Below are positions 1-5,274 of a DNA stretch of 5,274 nt, piece by piece. The notes beneath the pieces were generated by a model. The model made no database searches. It had not been told where the DNA came from and saw nothing but the letters and a program-made list of their open reading frames with translations. The number at the start of each line of letters is the position of its first letter. Within the stretch, counting starts at the first letter, position 1. The position numbers and the translations under genes are program-made. The stretch covers positions 1-5,274 of the forward strand of contig JAOZRM010000201.1 in the NCBI GenBank assembly GCA_029940175.1, read 5' to 3'. The DNA is from Candidatus Sabulitectum sp. Its GTDB lineage: Bacteria; Fermentibacterota; Fermentibacteria; Fermentibacterales; JCC-6.

Positions 1-76
1 TAGTCGCATAACTCTCACGATAACCAGTGGTTGCAATTCTGTATTCAAGCTAAGTTTCAATTCCGGGATTCTGCTG

Positions 77-105
77 TTGCAACTTACTCTTGATATGAGT
101 AGAAT
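77..105 (+). promoter_or_regulatory. Candidate sigma70-type promoter for the exported-protein gene
   Basis: A -35-like TTGCAA (77-82, 4 of 6 matches to consensus) is followed by a 17-bp spacer and a -10-like TAGAAT (100-105, 5 of 6). Transcription would start near 112, giving a leader of about 65 nt before the ATG at 178. A perfect TTGACA also occurs at 105-110, but no convincing -10 lies at the right distance from it. The call rests on sequence match and spacing only. Confidence 0.4.
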
Positions 106-164
106 TGACAGCTTTAGTTATTGTTACGAATTGAACAAACGGCTTTCTGTCTTCCGAATCTTTG

Positions 165-170
165 AAAGGA
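165..170 (+). promoter_or_regulatory. Ribosome binding site of the exported-protein gene
   Basis: AAAGGA lies 7 nt before the ATG at 178. This supports that start, which also places a complete signal peptide at the N-terminus. Confidence 0.7.
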
Positions 171-177
171 AATTGTA

Positions 178-2028
178 ATGAGAGTGACGATACAGCCTCT
201 ATTCTTAATTCTTCTTGCGTCCGGATTTGCACAGACAGGGTTGGCGTTCCCTTCCCTGCCATCAATCCCGGATATTCCCGTTGATATTCCTTCCCTTTCC
301 GATATACCTCTTGTTGGAGATTTCCTTGAAGAAGAACCTGCAATTACTTCATGCCTTGATGATGCTGTTTCAGAAGTTCCCGACATGGACAACTTTGAGC
401 CTGAATTCTTTAGCCAGCTCTACGATATGCCGGTAAACTCTAACGGTTCAATATTCCTGCTTCCCGGAGCTTATGAGCTTGAGACAAGAAGTTACTGCCT
501 TCACGCTGGAACCTATGTTTCTGATACTGGGGGCAACGGTTACATTTATGCACCGCTGGTCGGGGACAGAAGAGACATCATCCAGGCAATTCTGGATCGT
601 TCTTCAGACCACGGTGAAATTCCTCAAAGAGATGTACAGGTGCTTATCTGGGCAGTGCTGGCAAAATACGAGTTTACTGATATGAACTCAAGTATGCAGC
701 GAACGGTTACAGCCCTTCTTACTGCTGATGAGATATTCGAGCTTAACGGTGGCTACATGGCTCTTGTTCCAGACGACATGATGAGCCGGGTGTTCGGAGA
801 ACTGCCGGAACCGCTAAGAGCAGTAATGGAAGCAGAAGCAGGATTAAGAAACACACTGTCAAGAGCAGGATCAACCTATGAGGAGCTGGAAGCGATAGCT
901 GTTCTTCCCGGTAACCCACCTGCACAGTACAACGAAAGAGATATTCCTGAGGGCAGATGGTCTTTGCATCCTGCCGGTTACTACATTCGCTACTTCCCCT
1001 CGGGTTACACCCATACAAGAGTGGAAATATGGGTACCGGAAAATGAAAACAGGAATCTTTCATTCTCAACTGGTTTAAACAAAGCTCCAGGCAGAGAATT
1101 GCGTAAAGGCTGGGATGATGACTGGAGTGGTTCATCCGATGATGGTGACTGGTTAGGCGGACCAAACGGCATTGCAATGCCAGGGAATACCAGCAGGCAG
1201 AGACTGCTTGTTTCACCCTCTAAGAATGGCAGTCGAGTGGATACTGAGATCGGAAGAATCAAGAATTCCGTAAATACCTTCTCAAATATTGCCGGTGTTC
1301 CCACAGATTTCCTGGGAGTGGTCAGCATGGGGCCGGGTTATATTTTTGACAGAGGGCTGGATAAGGTTATCGACCTCTATGGCTCTGCAATAAAAGCACT
1401 TGGCATGGATCCACCAAGATTTGATTACACAGAGTACGCTATTCCGGTCATTGTTCATGTTGATTCGTTAACACCTGGCGGTAATCTTTCCCCTGAGATG
1501 TCTCAGGCTATGAATTCTTTTGTGGAATCGGCCATGGCTCTTAATGCTGTTATGCAGGCTGCTCAGATATCTCTTGACCGAATGGGTGGTGCAGAGATCG
1601 ACAATGAGGAATTCTGGATGGAAGAACAGGCTCTCTGTTATGTATTCTACAAAAGACTTTCAGGAGAGTACCTGATTGAAACTGCTGACCGTTTCTCTCA
1701 TCTGTTTGATGTTTGCAGGTCGGAAGGATTGCAGGACACATACATTACCACTGCAATGGCTTCGGAGTATTTAAGCAACCTTCGGTCAAATGGCTACTCC
1801 AGTGAAGATATTGAGTTCATGCACTTCCTTGGCAGAACTGATGATCAGATCCAGGAGTCTCTTGAGGTGAAGCTTTCAATTACTCCATCGGAGATGGAAG
1901 GCAGCCTGTTCGCTGCTGCAGATGAATGCTTTTCTTTCATGCGGGAATGCGGAGCTCAGTGGCAGTTAATGCCCGAGGTTAACCCCTACTGGACAGAAGG
2001 AGTTACCTACCCCATTTACGCAAACTGA
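178..2028 (+). CDS. Large exported protein of unknown function
   Basis: This is a 616-residue protein that I cannot assign to a named family. Residues 1-23 look like a Sec signal peptide: Arg2, a hydrophobic core at 8-18, and likely cleavage after Ala23 (GLA) or possibly Ala18. The mature N-terminus is rich in evenly spaced prolines (P25, P28, P31, P34, P38, P44), suggesting an extended linker. Residues 92-129 form a conserved-looking block containing LLPGAYELE, SYCLHAGTY and NGYIYAPLVG, and 148-162 contain IPQRDVQVLIWAVLA. Residues 265-287 look like beta strands. Residues 311-327 are rich in Asp, Trp, Gly and Ser, followed by MPGNTSRQRLLVS (334-346). The C-terminal third is mainly helical in appearance. 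There are six cysteines (59, 107, 487, 513, 584, 591), which could form disulfides outside the cytoplasm. No lipobox, transmembrane anchor or catalytic motif is seen. The gene has its own promoter candidate and terminator, so it is probably monocistronic. Its presence as a gene is certain; its role is unknown. Confidence 0.9.
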   Translation: MRVTIQPLFLILLASGFAQTGLAFPSLPSIPDIPVDIPSLSDIPLVGDFLEEEPAITSCLDDAVSEVPDMDNFEPEFFSQLYDMPVNSNGSIFLLPGAYELETRSYCLHAGTYVSDTGGNGYIYAPLVGDRRDIIQAILDRSSDHGEIPQRDVQVLIWAVLAKYEFTDMNSSMQRTVTALLTADEIFELNGGYMALVPDDMMSRVFGELPEPLRAVMEAEAGLRNTLSRAGSTYEELEAIAVLPGNPPAQYNERDIPEGRWSLHPAGYYIRYFPSGYTHTRVEIWVPENENRNLSFSTGLNKAPGRELRKGWDDDWSGSSDDGDWLGGPNGIAMPGNTSRQRLLVSPSKNGSRVDTEIGRIKNSVNTFSNIAGVPTDFLGVVSMGPGYIFDRGLDKVIDLYGSAIKALGMDPPRFDYTEYAIPVIVHVDSLTPGGNLSPEMSQAMNSFVESAMALNAVMQAAQISLDRMGGAEIDNEEFWMEEQALCYVFYKRLSGEYLIETADRFSHLFDVCRSEGLQDTYITTAMASEYLSNLRSNGYSSEDIEFMHFLGRTDDQIQESLEVKLSITPSEMEGSLFAAADECFSFMRECGAQWQLMPEVNPYWTEGVTYPIYAN

Positions 2029-2046
2029 CCGATTTCAGATAATTTC

Positions 2047-2084
2047 AATCCCCGCTTTGCTCAACTGAATAAAGCGGGGATTTT
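2047..2084 (+). terminator. Intrinsic terminator, possibly bidirectional
   Basis: A perfect 12-bp stem pairs AATCCCCGCTTT (2047-2058) with AAAGCGGGGATT (2071-2082) around a 12-nt loop. On the plus strand it is followed by a T-rich stretch (TTTTCTGT from 2081), and it lies 18 nt after the stop codon of the exported-protein gene. On the minus strand the same hairpin lies about 110 nt beyond the last feo-operon stop. The tract after it there (ATTGAAATT) is a poorer T-run, so termination of the feo transcript is plausible but weaker. Confidence 0.85.
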
Positions 2085-2136
2085 CTGTATAAGTGAATCA
2101 GGATCGTTACCGGTTAAGACAGAGGAACAGTAGTAG

Positions 2137-2211
2137 CTCTACTCTATCGAAGAAGACAAGCTTGTAATCTGTGTTGTTAAAGTACGCCACCGTCAGGATG
2201 TATACCGTTGA
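2137..2211 (+). pseudogene. Relic of a RelE/ParE-family toxin, C-terminal end
   Basis: The plus strand reads LYSIEEDKLVIC followed by VVKVRHRQDVYR and a TGA stop at 2209-2211. This is the typical C-terminal pattern of RelE/ParE-type ribonuclease or gyrase-targeting toxins: a Y-x-I strand, a D-K-L-V-hydrophobic strand, then K-V-x-H-R-x-x-V-Y-R. Two in-frame TAG codons (2131-2136) directly precede it, and the hairpin terminator ends at 2084, so the body of the toxin and any antitoxin are missing. The in-frame codons from about 2110 could be a more degraded continuation. The last 19 bases lie antisense to the 3' end of the small cysteine-rich gene. The family match is from memory of the consensus; chance resemblance cannot be excluded for 24 residues. 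Confidence 0.6.
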
Positions 2212-2360
2212 TCCTCTTTCCCGCTTGAACATTGGCTGCTGTAGGGGCATGAACCGGAACAGCTTGAACACACATTTCCTGATTTGTGATTGCGTATGGC
2301 TCTTCTTGTAAGGTATACAGTTACGGCTGCTACTATGATCACTACTATTACGTTTTCCAT
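2193..2360 (-). CDS. FeoB-associated cysteine-rich membrane protein
   Basis: This 55-residue protein begins MENVIVVIIVAAVTVYL and fits the small FeoB-associated Cys-rich membrane protein family often encoded next to feoB. Residues 3-17 form one transmembrane helix. A basic stretch follows (RR at 19-20, R23, K26). A cytoplasmic cysteine cluster comes next: Cys31, Cys34, Cys38 and Cys44 (spacing C-x2-C-x3-C-x5-C). The start ATG (2360-2358) lies one nucleotide past the feoB TAG stop. GGTGAT (2371-2366), inside the last feoB codons, is a good ribosome binding site 5 nt upstream, so translation is probably coupled to FeoB. Family members are thought to help FeoB-mediated Fe(II) transport, but their exact role is not established; the cysteines could bind or pass on metal. 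The last six codons and the stop lie antisense to the toxin relic, so the C-terminal tail may be recent. Short length makes this gene easy to miss. Confidence 0.85.
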   Translation of the reverse strand: MENVIVVIIVAAVTVYLTRRAIRNHKSGNVCSSCSGSCPYSSQCSSGKEDQRYTS

Positions 2361-2361
2361 T

Positions 2362-4473
2362 CTATATCACCAGCATTCCCACCTGGTACACTATCAGTGT
2401 AACTATGTAGGCAAGGAACGTAAGCCCGAAGAGCTGTATCATTGCCCACTTCCAGGATTCTGTTTCTTTCTTTGTGGCTGCGATGGTTGCCACACAGGGT
2501 GCACTTATCAGTGCGAACAACATCATTGCAAGTCCCTGCAGGGGAGTGTAGTTCTCTTTGAGTTTTTCCCTGAGAGTACTTGATTCCTCATCAGCTTCTC
2601 CCACGGCAAACACAACACCCATCTGTGAGACAAACACCTCTTTTGCAGCAATAGCACCCATGAGGGCGGTGGTTACACGCCAGTCAAAGCCAAGTGGCTC
2701 CATGGCCGGCTCGAAAAACTTACCCAGCCTTCCGGTAACGGTGTGGGTAAAGACTTCCATCTGACGTGCGTTCTCCAGAACACTCACTGAATCTGATATT
2801 GCCTCTGAAGACATGCTTGAAGCTGATACTACCGCTATCTCTGCATCATAATCAGTTGTAAAATTCTTTTTCTCCGGGAAAGATGAAAGAACCCAGAGGA
2901 TAATCGAGATGGCCAGAATAACCGTTCCTGCCTTCTTCACATACTCACCTGCGTTGTCCCATGTGTGCCGGAGAATAGAAATTGGAGTTGGGATATGGTA
3001 TGAGGGCAGTTCCATTACAAATGGGGTTTCCTCACCCTTGAAAACTTTTTTCCGAAGAAATTTAGCAACACCAATCGAGAGCAGAATTCCAATGAGGTAG
3101 ATTATCCAGACAAGAGGAGCTCTCCATGCCTGGGGGAAGAATGCCGGGATGATCATCATATAGATGGGAAAACGGGCTCCACAACTCATGAGAGGCGCGA
3201 CCATAAGGGTGGTGAACCTGTCGTTGCGATTCTCCAGGGTTCGAGTAGCCAGTATTGCTGGAACCGTACAGCCGAAACCGACCATAAGAGGTACGAAACT
3301 CTTACCGTGAAGACCAAGCTTCTTCATAAGAGAATCCATTATAAAAGCAACTCTTGCCATGTATCCGCTGTCTTCAAGAAGAGCGATGGCAAGAAAGAGC
3401 AGGAAAATGTTGGGCAGGAATACAAGTACTCCTCCAACTCCACCGATAACTCCCTCTACGATCAGAGCTCTAAGCATACTGTCAGAACCTGCAGGCCATA
3501 AGCTGGAAACAGTATTGCCTAAAAACTCGAAAAGCTGTTCCATGTAACCCATAAGAGGTTCACCCACAGTGAATGTGAATGAGAACACCAGATACATCAT
3601 TACAAGGAAGATAGGGATTCCAGCGTATTTGTTTGTTACTACTGCATCGATCCTGTCCGTACGTGATAAACTTGTACTCACAGGTCTTACAACAATCTGT
3701 TTAACAAGCTCTTCAATGTACTTGTACCGGGCTCTGGCCACAAGCATAGCACTGGAAATACCTCTGGTTGATTCAAGGCGGGACGAGAGCTGGCTTACAA
3801 ATCCGGTAATAGTCTCGTCCTCCTGGCTTCCCACCTCTGAATCACCCTCAAGCAGCTTAATTGCTTTCCACTCACAATGCTGTTCATTGTGACCTTCCAA
3901 TTCGTCATTGAGAAGGCTTACAGCTCTTTTTATCAGGGAAGGTGCTCCCTTAACCCATGGGCTTGAAGTGTCTACACCTCTATGCTCCACAACTGCATCT
4001 TTTAACTCAGCAATTCCTCTACCACGGTTACCCACTGTTTTCACAGCATGGAGACCAAGTATGGATTCCATTCTTTCAAGATCGGTTTTGTAGCCTCTTC
4101 TCTCTACTGCATCCCACATGTTCATTGCGAGAATCATGTTAACGCCAAGCTCCATAAGCTGCATGGTAAGATAAAGGTTCCGCTCAAGATTTGAAGCGTC
4201 AATAACATTTATGACAAGATCGGGTTTTTCTTCAAGAATAACATTCCGGGCAATGAGTTCCTCGGGTGAACCTGCAGTCAGGCTGTATGTTCCAGGCAGA
4301 TCAATAACTCTTACATCTATGCCTTTCCAGCTGAAATGACCTTCTTTTCGATCAACAGTTATGCCAGGATAGTTTCCCACAGACTGCCTTGCGCCGGTAA
4401 GCTTGTTAAAAATGGATGTTTTGCCGGAGTTGGGATTCCCGGCCAGAGCAATTGTAAGAGTATGTCGTGCCAT
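2362..4473 (-). CDS. feoB: Ferrous iron transport protein B (FeoB)
   Basis: FeoB is the inner-membrane Fe(II) permease with an N-terminal GTPase domain. At 703 residues this is full-length. G-protein motifs are intact: G1 GNPNSGKT (12-19), G2 around Thr39 in YPGITV, G3 DLPG (58-61), G4 NMWD (118-121), and a G5-like TVGNRGRG (146-153). A helical regulatory segment follows to about residue 275. The membrane part carries two Gate motifs, GFGCTVPA (399-406, Cys402) and SCGARFPIY (430-438, Cys431), then AAKEVFVSQMG (609-619) and APCVATIAATKKETESWKW (658-676), all hallmarks of the family. Hydrophobic helices are visible near 283-303, 337-369, 424-446, 450-470, 514-531, 600-624, 645-667 and 677-700. 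The ATG lies two nucleotides after the feoA stop. No clear Shine-Dalgarno is seen, so expression probably depends on coupling to feoA. Thr403 replaces the more usual Asn in the first Gate motif; to my recollection this is a natural variant in many FeoBs. Confidence 0.98.
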   Translation of the reverse strand: MARHTLTIALAGNPNSGKTSIFNKLTGARQSVGNYPGITVDRKEGHFSWKGIDVRVIDLPGTYSLTAGSPEELIARNVILEEKPDLVINVIDASNLERNLYLTMQLMELGVNMILAMNMWDAVERRGYKTDLERMESILGLHAVKTVGNRGRGIAELKDAVVEHRGVDTSSPWVKGAPSLIKRAVSLLNDELEGHNEQHCEWKAIKLLEGDSEVGSQEDETITGFVSQLSSRLESTRGISSAMLVARARYKYIEELVKQIVVRPVSTSLSRTDRIDAVVTNKYAGIPIFLVMMYLVFSFTFTVGEPLMGYMEQLFEFLGNTVSSLWPAGSDSMLRALIVEGVIGGVGGVLVFLPNIFLLFLAIALLEDSGYMARVAFIMDSLMKKLGLHGKSFVPLMVGFGCTVPAILATRTLENRNDRFTTLMVAPLMSCGARFPIYMMIIPAFFPQAWRAPLVWIIYLIGILLSIGVAKFLRKKVFKGEETPFVMELPSYHIPTPISILRHTWDNAGEYVKKAGTVILAISIILWVLSSFPEKKNFTTDYDAEIAVVSASSMSSEAISDSVSVLENARQMEVFTHTVTGRLGKFFEPAMEPLGFDWRVTTALMGAIAAKEVFVSQMGVVFAVGEADEESSTLREKLKENYTPLQGLAMMLFALISAPCVATIAATKKETESWKWAMIQLFGLTFLAYIVTLIVYQVGMLVI

Positions 4474-4475
4474 AA

Positions 4476-4745
4476 TTAGGCTGTTCTAACTTTCTCTGAA
4501 AAAAATGGGCGAACCATAATTCTGCTGCAGATGCCCTGGCCAAGACCAACTCTTGATCCACGAACCTCAATAACCATAGGTCCACTGCCACCGCCGCGAA
4601 GTACTCTTACCACTGCATGATGAGTAAGCCCCATAGCAGTAAGCTTCTGGTGCATATGCTTCCCGCCGTCAAGCGAGACTATTTCCATTGGTGTATCCTT
4701 TGGCGCGTGAAGTAACTGAACAATTTTGGAATCAGTTTTTTCCAT
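4476..4745 (-). CDS. feoA: Ferrous iron transport protein A (FeoA)
   Basis: FeoA is a small cytoplasmic SH3-like protein required with FeoB for Fe(II) uptake, probably by modulating the FeoB G-domain. This copy has 89 residues, a normal length. Family features are visible: a TPMEIVSLDGG strand near 18-28, KLTAMGL (34-40) as the classic L-x-x-M-G-L turn, a strand-turn pattern VVRVLRGGGSGPMVIEVRG (45-63), and GLGQGICSRIMV (67-78) ending the barrel. A longer reading frame runs upstream to 4850, but its extra 35 residues lie within the regulator gene. The ATG at 4745-4743 is preceded by AAGAGG at 4760-4755, 9 nt away, so it is preferred. The gene overlaps the end of the regulator gene by 14 bp and ends 2 nt before feoB. 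Confidence 0.95.
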   Translation of the reverse strand: MEKTDSKIVQLLHAPKDTPMEIVSLDGGKHMHQKLTAMGLTHHAVVRVLRGGGSGPMVIEVRGSRVGLGQGICSRIMVRPFFSEKVRTA

Positions 4746-5199
4746 ATTTCTCAACCTCTTCCCTGAATTCCTTTCTGCGTTCGCTGTGGTACTCAAAACC
4801 GCCTTTGGCAGCCATGGGACAGTTATCAATAAATGCAAGAAACTCCACAAGTCTGTCTGTTATTTCTTCACCTATCGCATGCTCTACTTTACAAGCTGCG
4901 GAATCCGCAAGCTGCTCATCCGCACCGAGGATCTCATTAAAAAACCTGCTGAGAATACCGTGTTTCCTCAGAACTGCTGTTGCGTGTATCCGCCCGTCCT
5001 CCGTTAGTGAAACGATGGAGTAGGGCCTGTAATTTACCATTTTGCGAGAAGCCAGTGCCCTTAATGCAACGGTAACTGAAGGTCGGCTGACGCCAAGGGC
5101 ATCCGCAATGTCTGCGGCCCGAGTTTCACCTGAGCTTCCTGCAAGCGAAGCGATTGCCTCAATGTAATCTTCAAGACTTGCTGAGAGTTTAGCCGACAT
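4732..5199 (-). CDS. DtxR/MntR-family metal-dependent transcriptional repressor
   Basis: This 155-residue protein is a metalloregulator that would bind DNA when loaded with Fe(II) or Mn(II). An N-terminal winged helix-turn-helix (residues about 8-70, recognition region near GVSRPSVTVALRAL at 36-49) is followed by a helical dimerisation domain. The C-terminal SH3-like domain of classical DtxR is absent, so the architecture is MntR-like. Likely metal ligands, by alignment from memory, are Asp11, Glu14, His80, Cys103, Glu106 and His107 (SLEDYIEAI, RKHGILSRFF and CKVEH). Asp11 is the MntR-type residue (DtxR has Met there), whereas Cys103 is the DtxR-type residue (MntR has Glu). Metal preference is therefore unclear, but the feo context argues for iron. 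The start at 5199 follows AAGGAG; an upstream ATG at 5235 lies inside the operator and lacks such a site. The gene leads the operon and probably represses it. The tail has an odd CPMAAKGGFEYH segment (127-138). Confidence 0.95.
   Translation of the reverse strand: MSAKLSASLEDYIEAIASLAGSSGETRAADIADALGVSRPSVTVALRALASRKMVNYRPYSIVSLTEDGRIHATAVLRKHGILSRFFNEILGADEQLADSAACKVEHAIGEEITDRLVEFLAFIDNCPMAAKGGFEYHSERRKEFREEVEKYGKN
4755..4760 (-). promoter_or_regulatory. Ribosome binding site that fixes the feoA start
   Basis: AAGAGG reads on the minus strand inside the last codons of the regulator gene, 9 nt before the ATG at 4745. It favours the 89-residue FeoA over a form extended to 4850. Confidence 0.65.
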
Positions 5200-5205
5200 C
5201 TTCTT

Positions 5206-5211
5206 CTCCTT
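5206..5211 (-). promoter_or_regulatory. Ribosome binding site that fixes the regulator start
   Basis: AAGGAG lies 6 nt upstream of the ATG at 5199-5197 on the minus strand. This nearly ideal site decides against the in-frame ATG 12 codons earlier. Confidence 0.8.
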
Positions 5212-5220
5212 CGTTACTAG

Positions 5221-5239
5221 TAATATTAGTCTCATCTAA
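5221..5239 (-). promoter_or_regulatory. Candidate DtxR-type operator (iron box)
   Basis: The minus strand reads TTAGATGAGACTAATATTA. Against the classical DtxR/IdeR 19-bp box TTAGGTTAGCCTAACCTAA it matches 13 of 19 positions. Its two 9-base arms around the central A agree at 6 of 9 positions, and the next two base pairs outward (5240/5220 and 5241/5219) also pair. It occupies the spacer and -10 region of the candidate promoter, so a bound regulator would block RNA polymerase. The regulator is encoded immediately downstream, implying autoregulation. A two-domain regulator might recognise a different sequence, so binding is inferred. Confidence 0.5.
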
Positions 5240-5249
5240 CTTTTGTCAA
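5221..5249 (-). promoter_or_regulatory. Candidate promoter of the feo operon
   Basis: On the minus strand a perfect -35 TTGACA (5249-5244) is followed 17 bp later by ATATTA (5226-5221), or 15 bp later by TAATAT (5228-5223). Neither -10 is perfect. Transcription would begin near 5214, leaving a very short leader before the ribosome binding site at 5211-5206. This leaves room only for transcriptional control at the DNA, which fits the operator lying across the same bases. Confidence 0.6.
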
Positions 5250-5274
5250 GCCCCTCCCGGGAGTGATAAATACC

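Noticed and set aside
105..133. A perfect TTGACA at 105-110 as the -35 of the exported-protein gene
   Set aside because: At 16-18 bp spacing the downstream hexamers (CGAATT, GAATTG, AATTGA) fit a -10 poorly. The TTGCAA/TAGAAT pair is better.
743..1328. Two long minus-strand frames inside the exported-protein gene
   Set aside because: They are antisense to a gene with a clear signal peptide, ribosome binding site and terminator. Their translations are low-complexity Leu/Ser-rich or lack recognisable domains.
2107..2232. A 41-codon ATG-started minus-strand frame beginning MFKRERGS and ending at 2107
   Set aside because: It overlaps the 3' part of the better supported Cys-rich gene in another frame, and its open length is explained as the antisense of the toxin relic. 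No ribosome binding site is seen.
4746..4850. Extension of FeoA by 35 residues to an ATG at 4850
   Set aside because: The extra part lies wholly inside the regulator gene, does not resemble FeoA, and would make the protein longer than usual for the family.
5200..5235. Extension of the regulator to an upstream ATG at 5235 (12 more residues)
   Set aside because: This ATG lies inside the operator and before the likely transcription start, and no Shine-Dalgarno precedes it. The ATG at 5199 has a strong AAGGAG.

Overview
The window holds a compact ferrous-iron uptake operon on the minus strand and one gene for an uncharacterised exported protein on the plus strand. The two units converge on a short intergenic strip. 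The base composition is moderate. A secreted protein with a classical signal peptide, a DtxR-family regulator and a complete FeoA/FeoB pair indicate a free-living bacterium with probable anaerobic or microaerobic Fe(II) uptake. No ribosomal or other phylogenetic marker is present, so I do not assign a taxon; a Gram-negative, poorly cultured lineage is a guess only.

Layout. Bases 1-177 hold a leader with a good sigma70-like promoter candidate (TTGCAA-17 bp-TAGAAT) and a ribosome binding site. Bases 178-2028 (+) encode a 616-residue exported protein of unknown function. Bases 2047-2084 form a strong hairpin terminator. Bases 2137-2211 (+) appear to be the decayed 3' end of a RelE/ParE-family toxin gene. 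The feo operon then reads right to left: a DtxR/MntR-family repressor (5199-4732), feoA (4745-4476), feoB (4473-2362) and a 55-residue FeoB-associated cysteine-rich membrane protein (2360-2193) that is too short for a usual ORF cutoff. The junctions are very tight: 14 bp overlap, 2 nt gap, 1 nt gap. This implies one transcript and translational coupling.

How the genes work together. FeoB is the G-protein-linked Fe(II) permease of the inner membrane. FeoA is its cytoplasmic SH3-like partner. The small cysteine-rich membrane protein probably assists FeoB as an accessory. The repressor is the first gene of the operon. Just upstream, a 19-bp imperfect palindrome matching the classical DtxR/IdeR iron box at 13 of 19 positions lies across the promoter, so the operon is probably autoregulated by metal.

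Most notable points: the operator-promoter overlap; a regulator whose metal-site residues mix MntR-type (Asp11) and DtxR-type (Cys103) ligands; the easily missed cysteine-rich gene; the toxin relic whose 3' end lies antisense to the end of that gene; and the large secreted protein with no function I can name. I did not find a clearly new multi-gene system, CRISPR array, tRNA, rRNA or insertion sequence.
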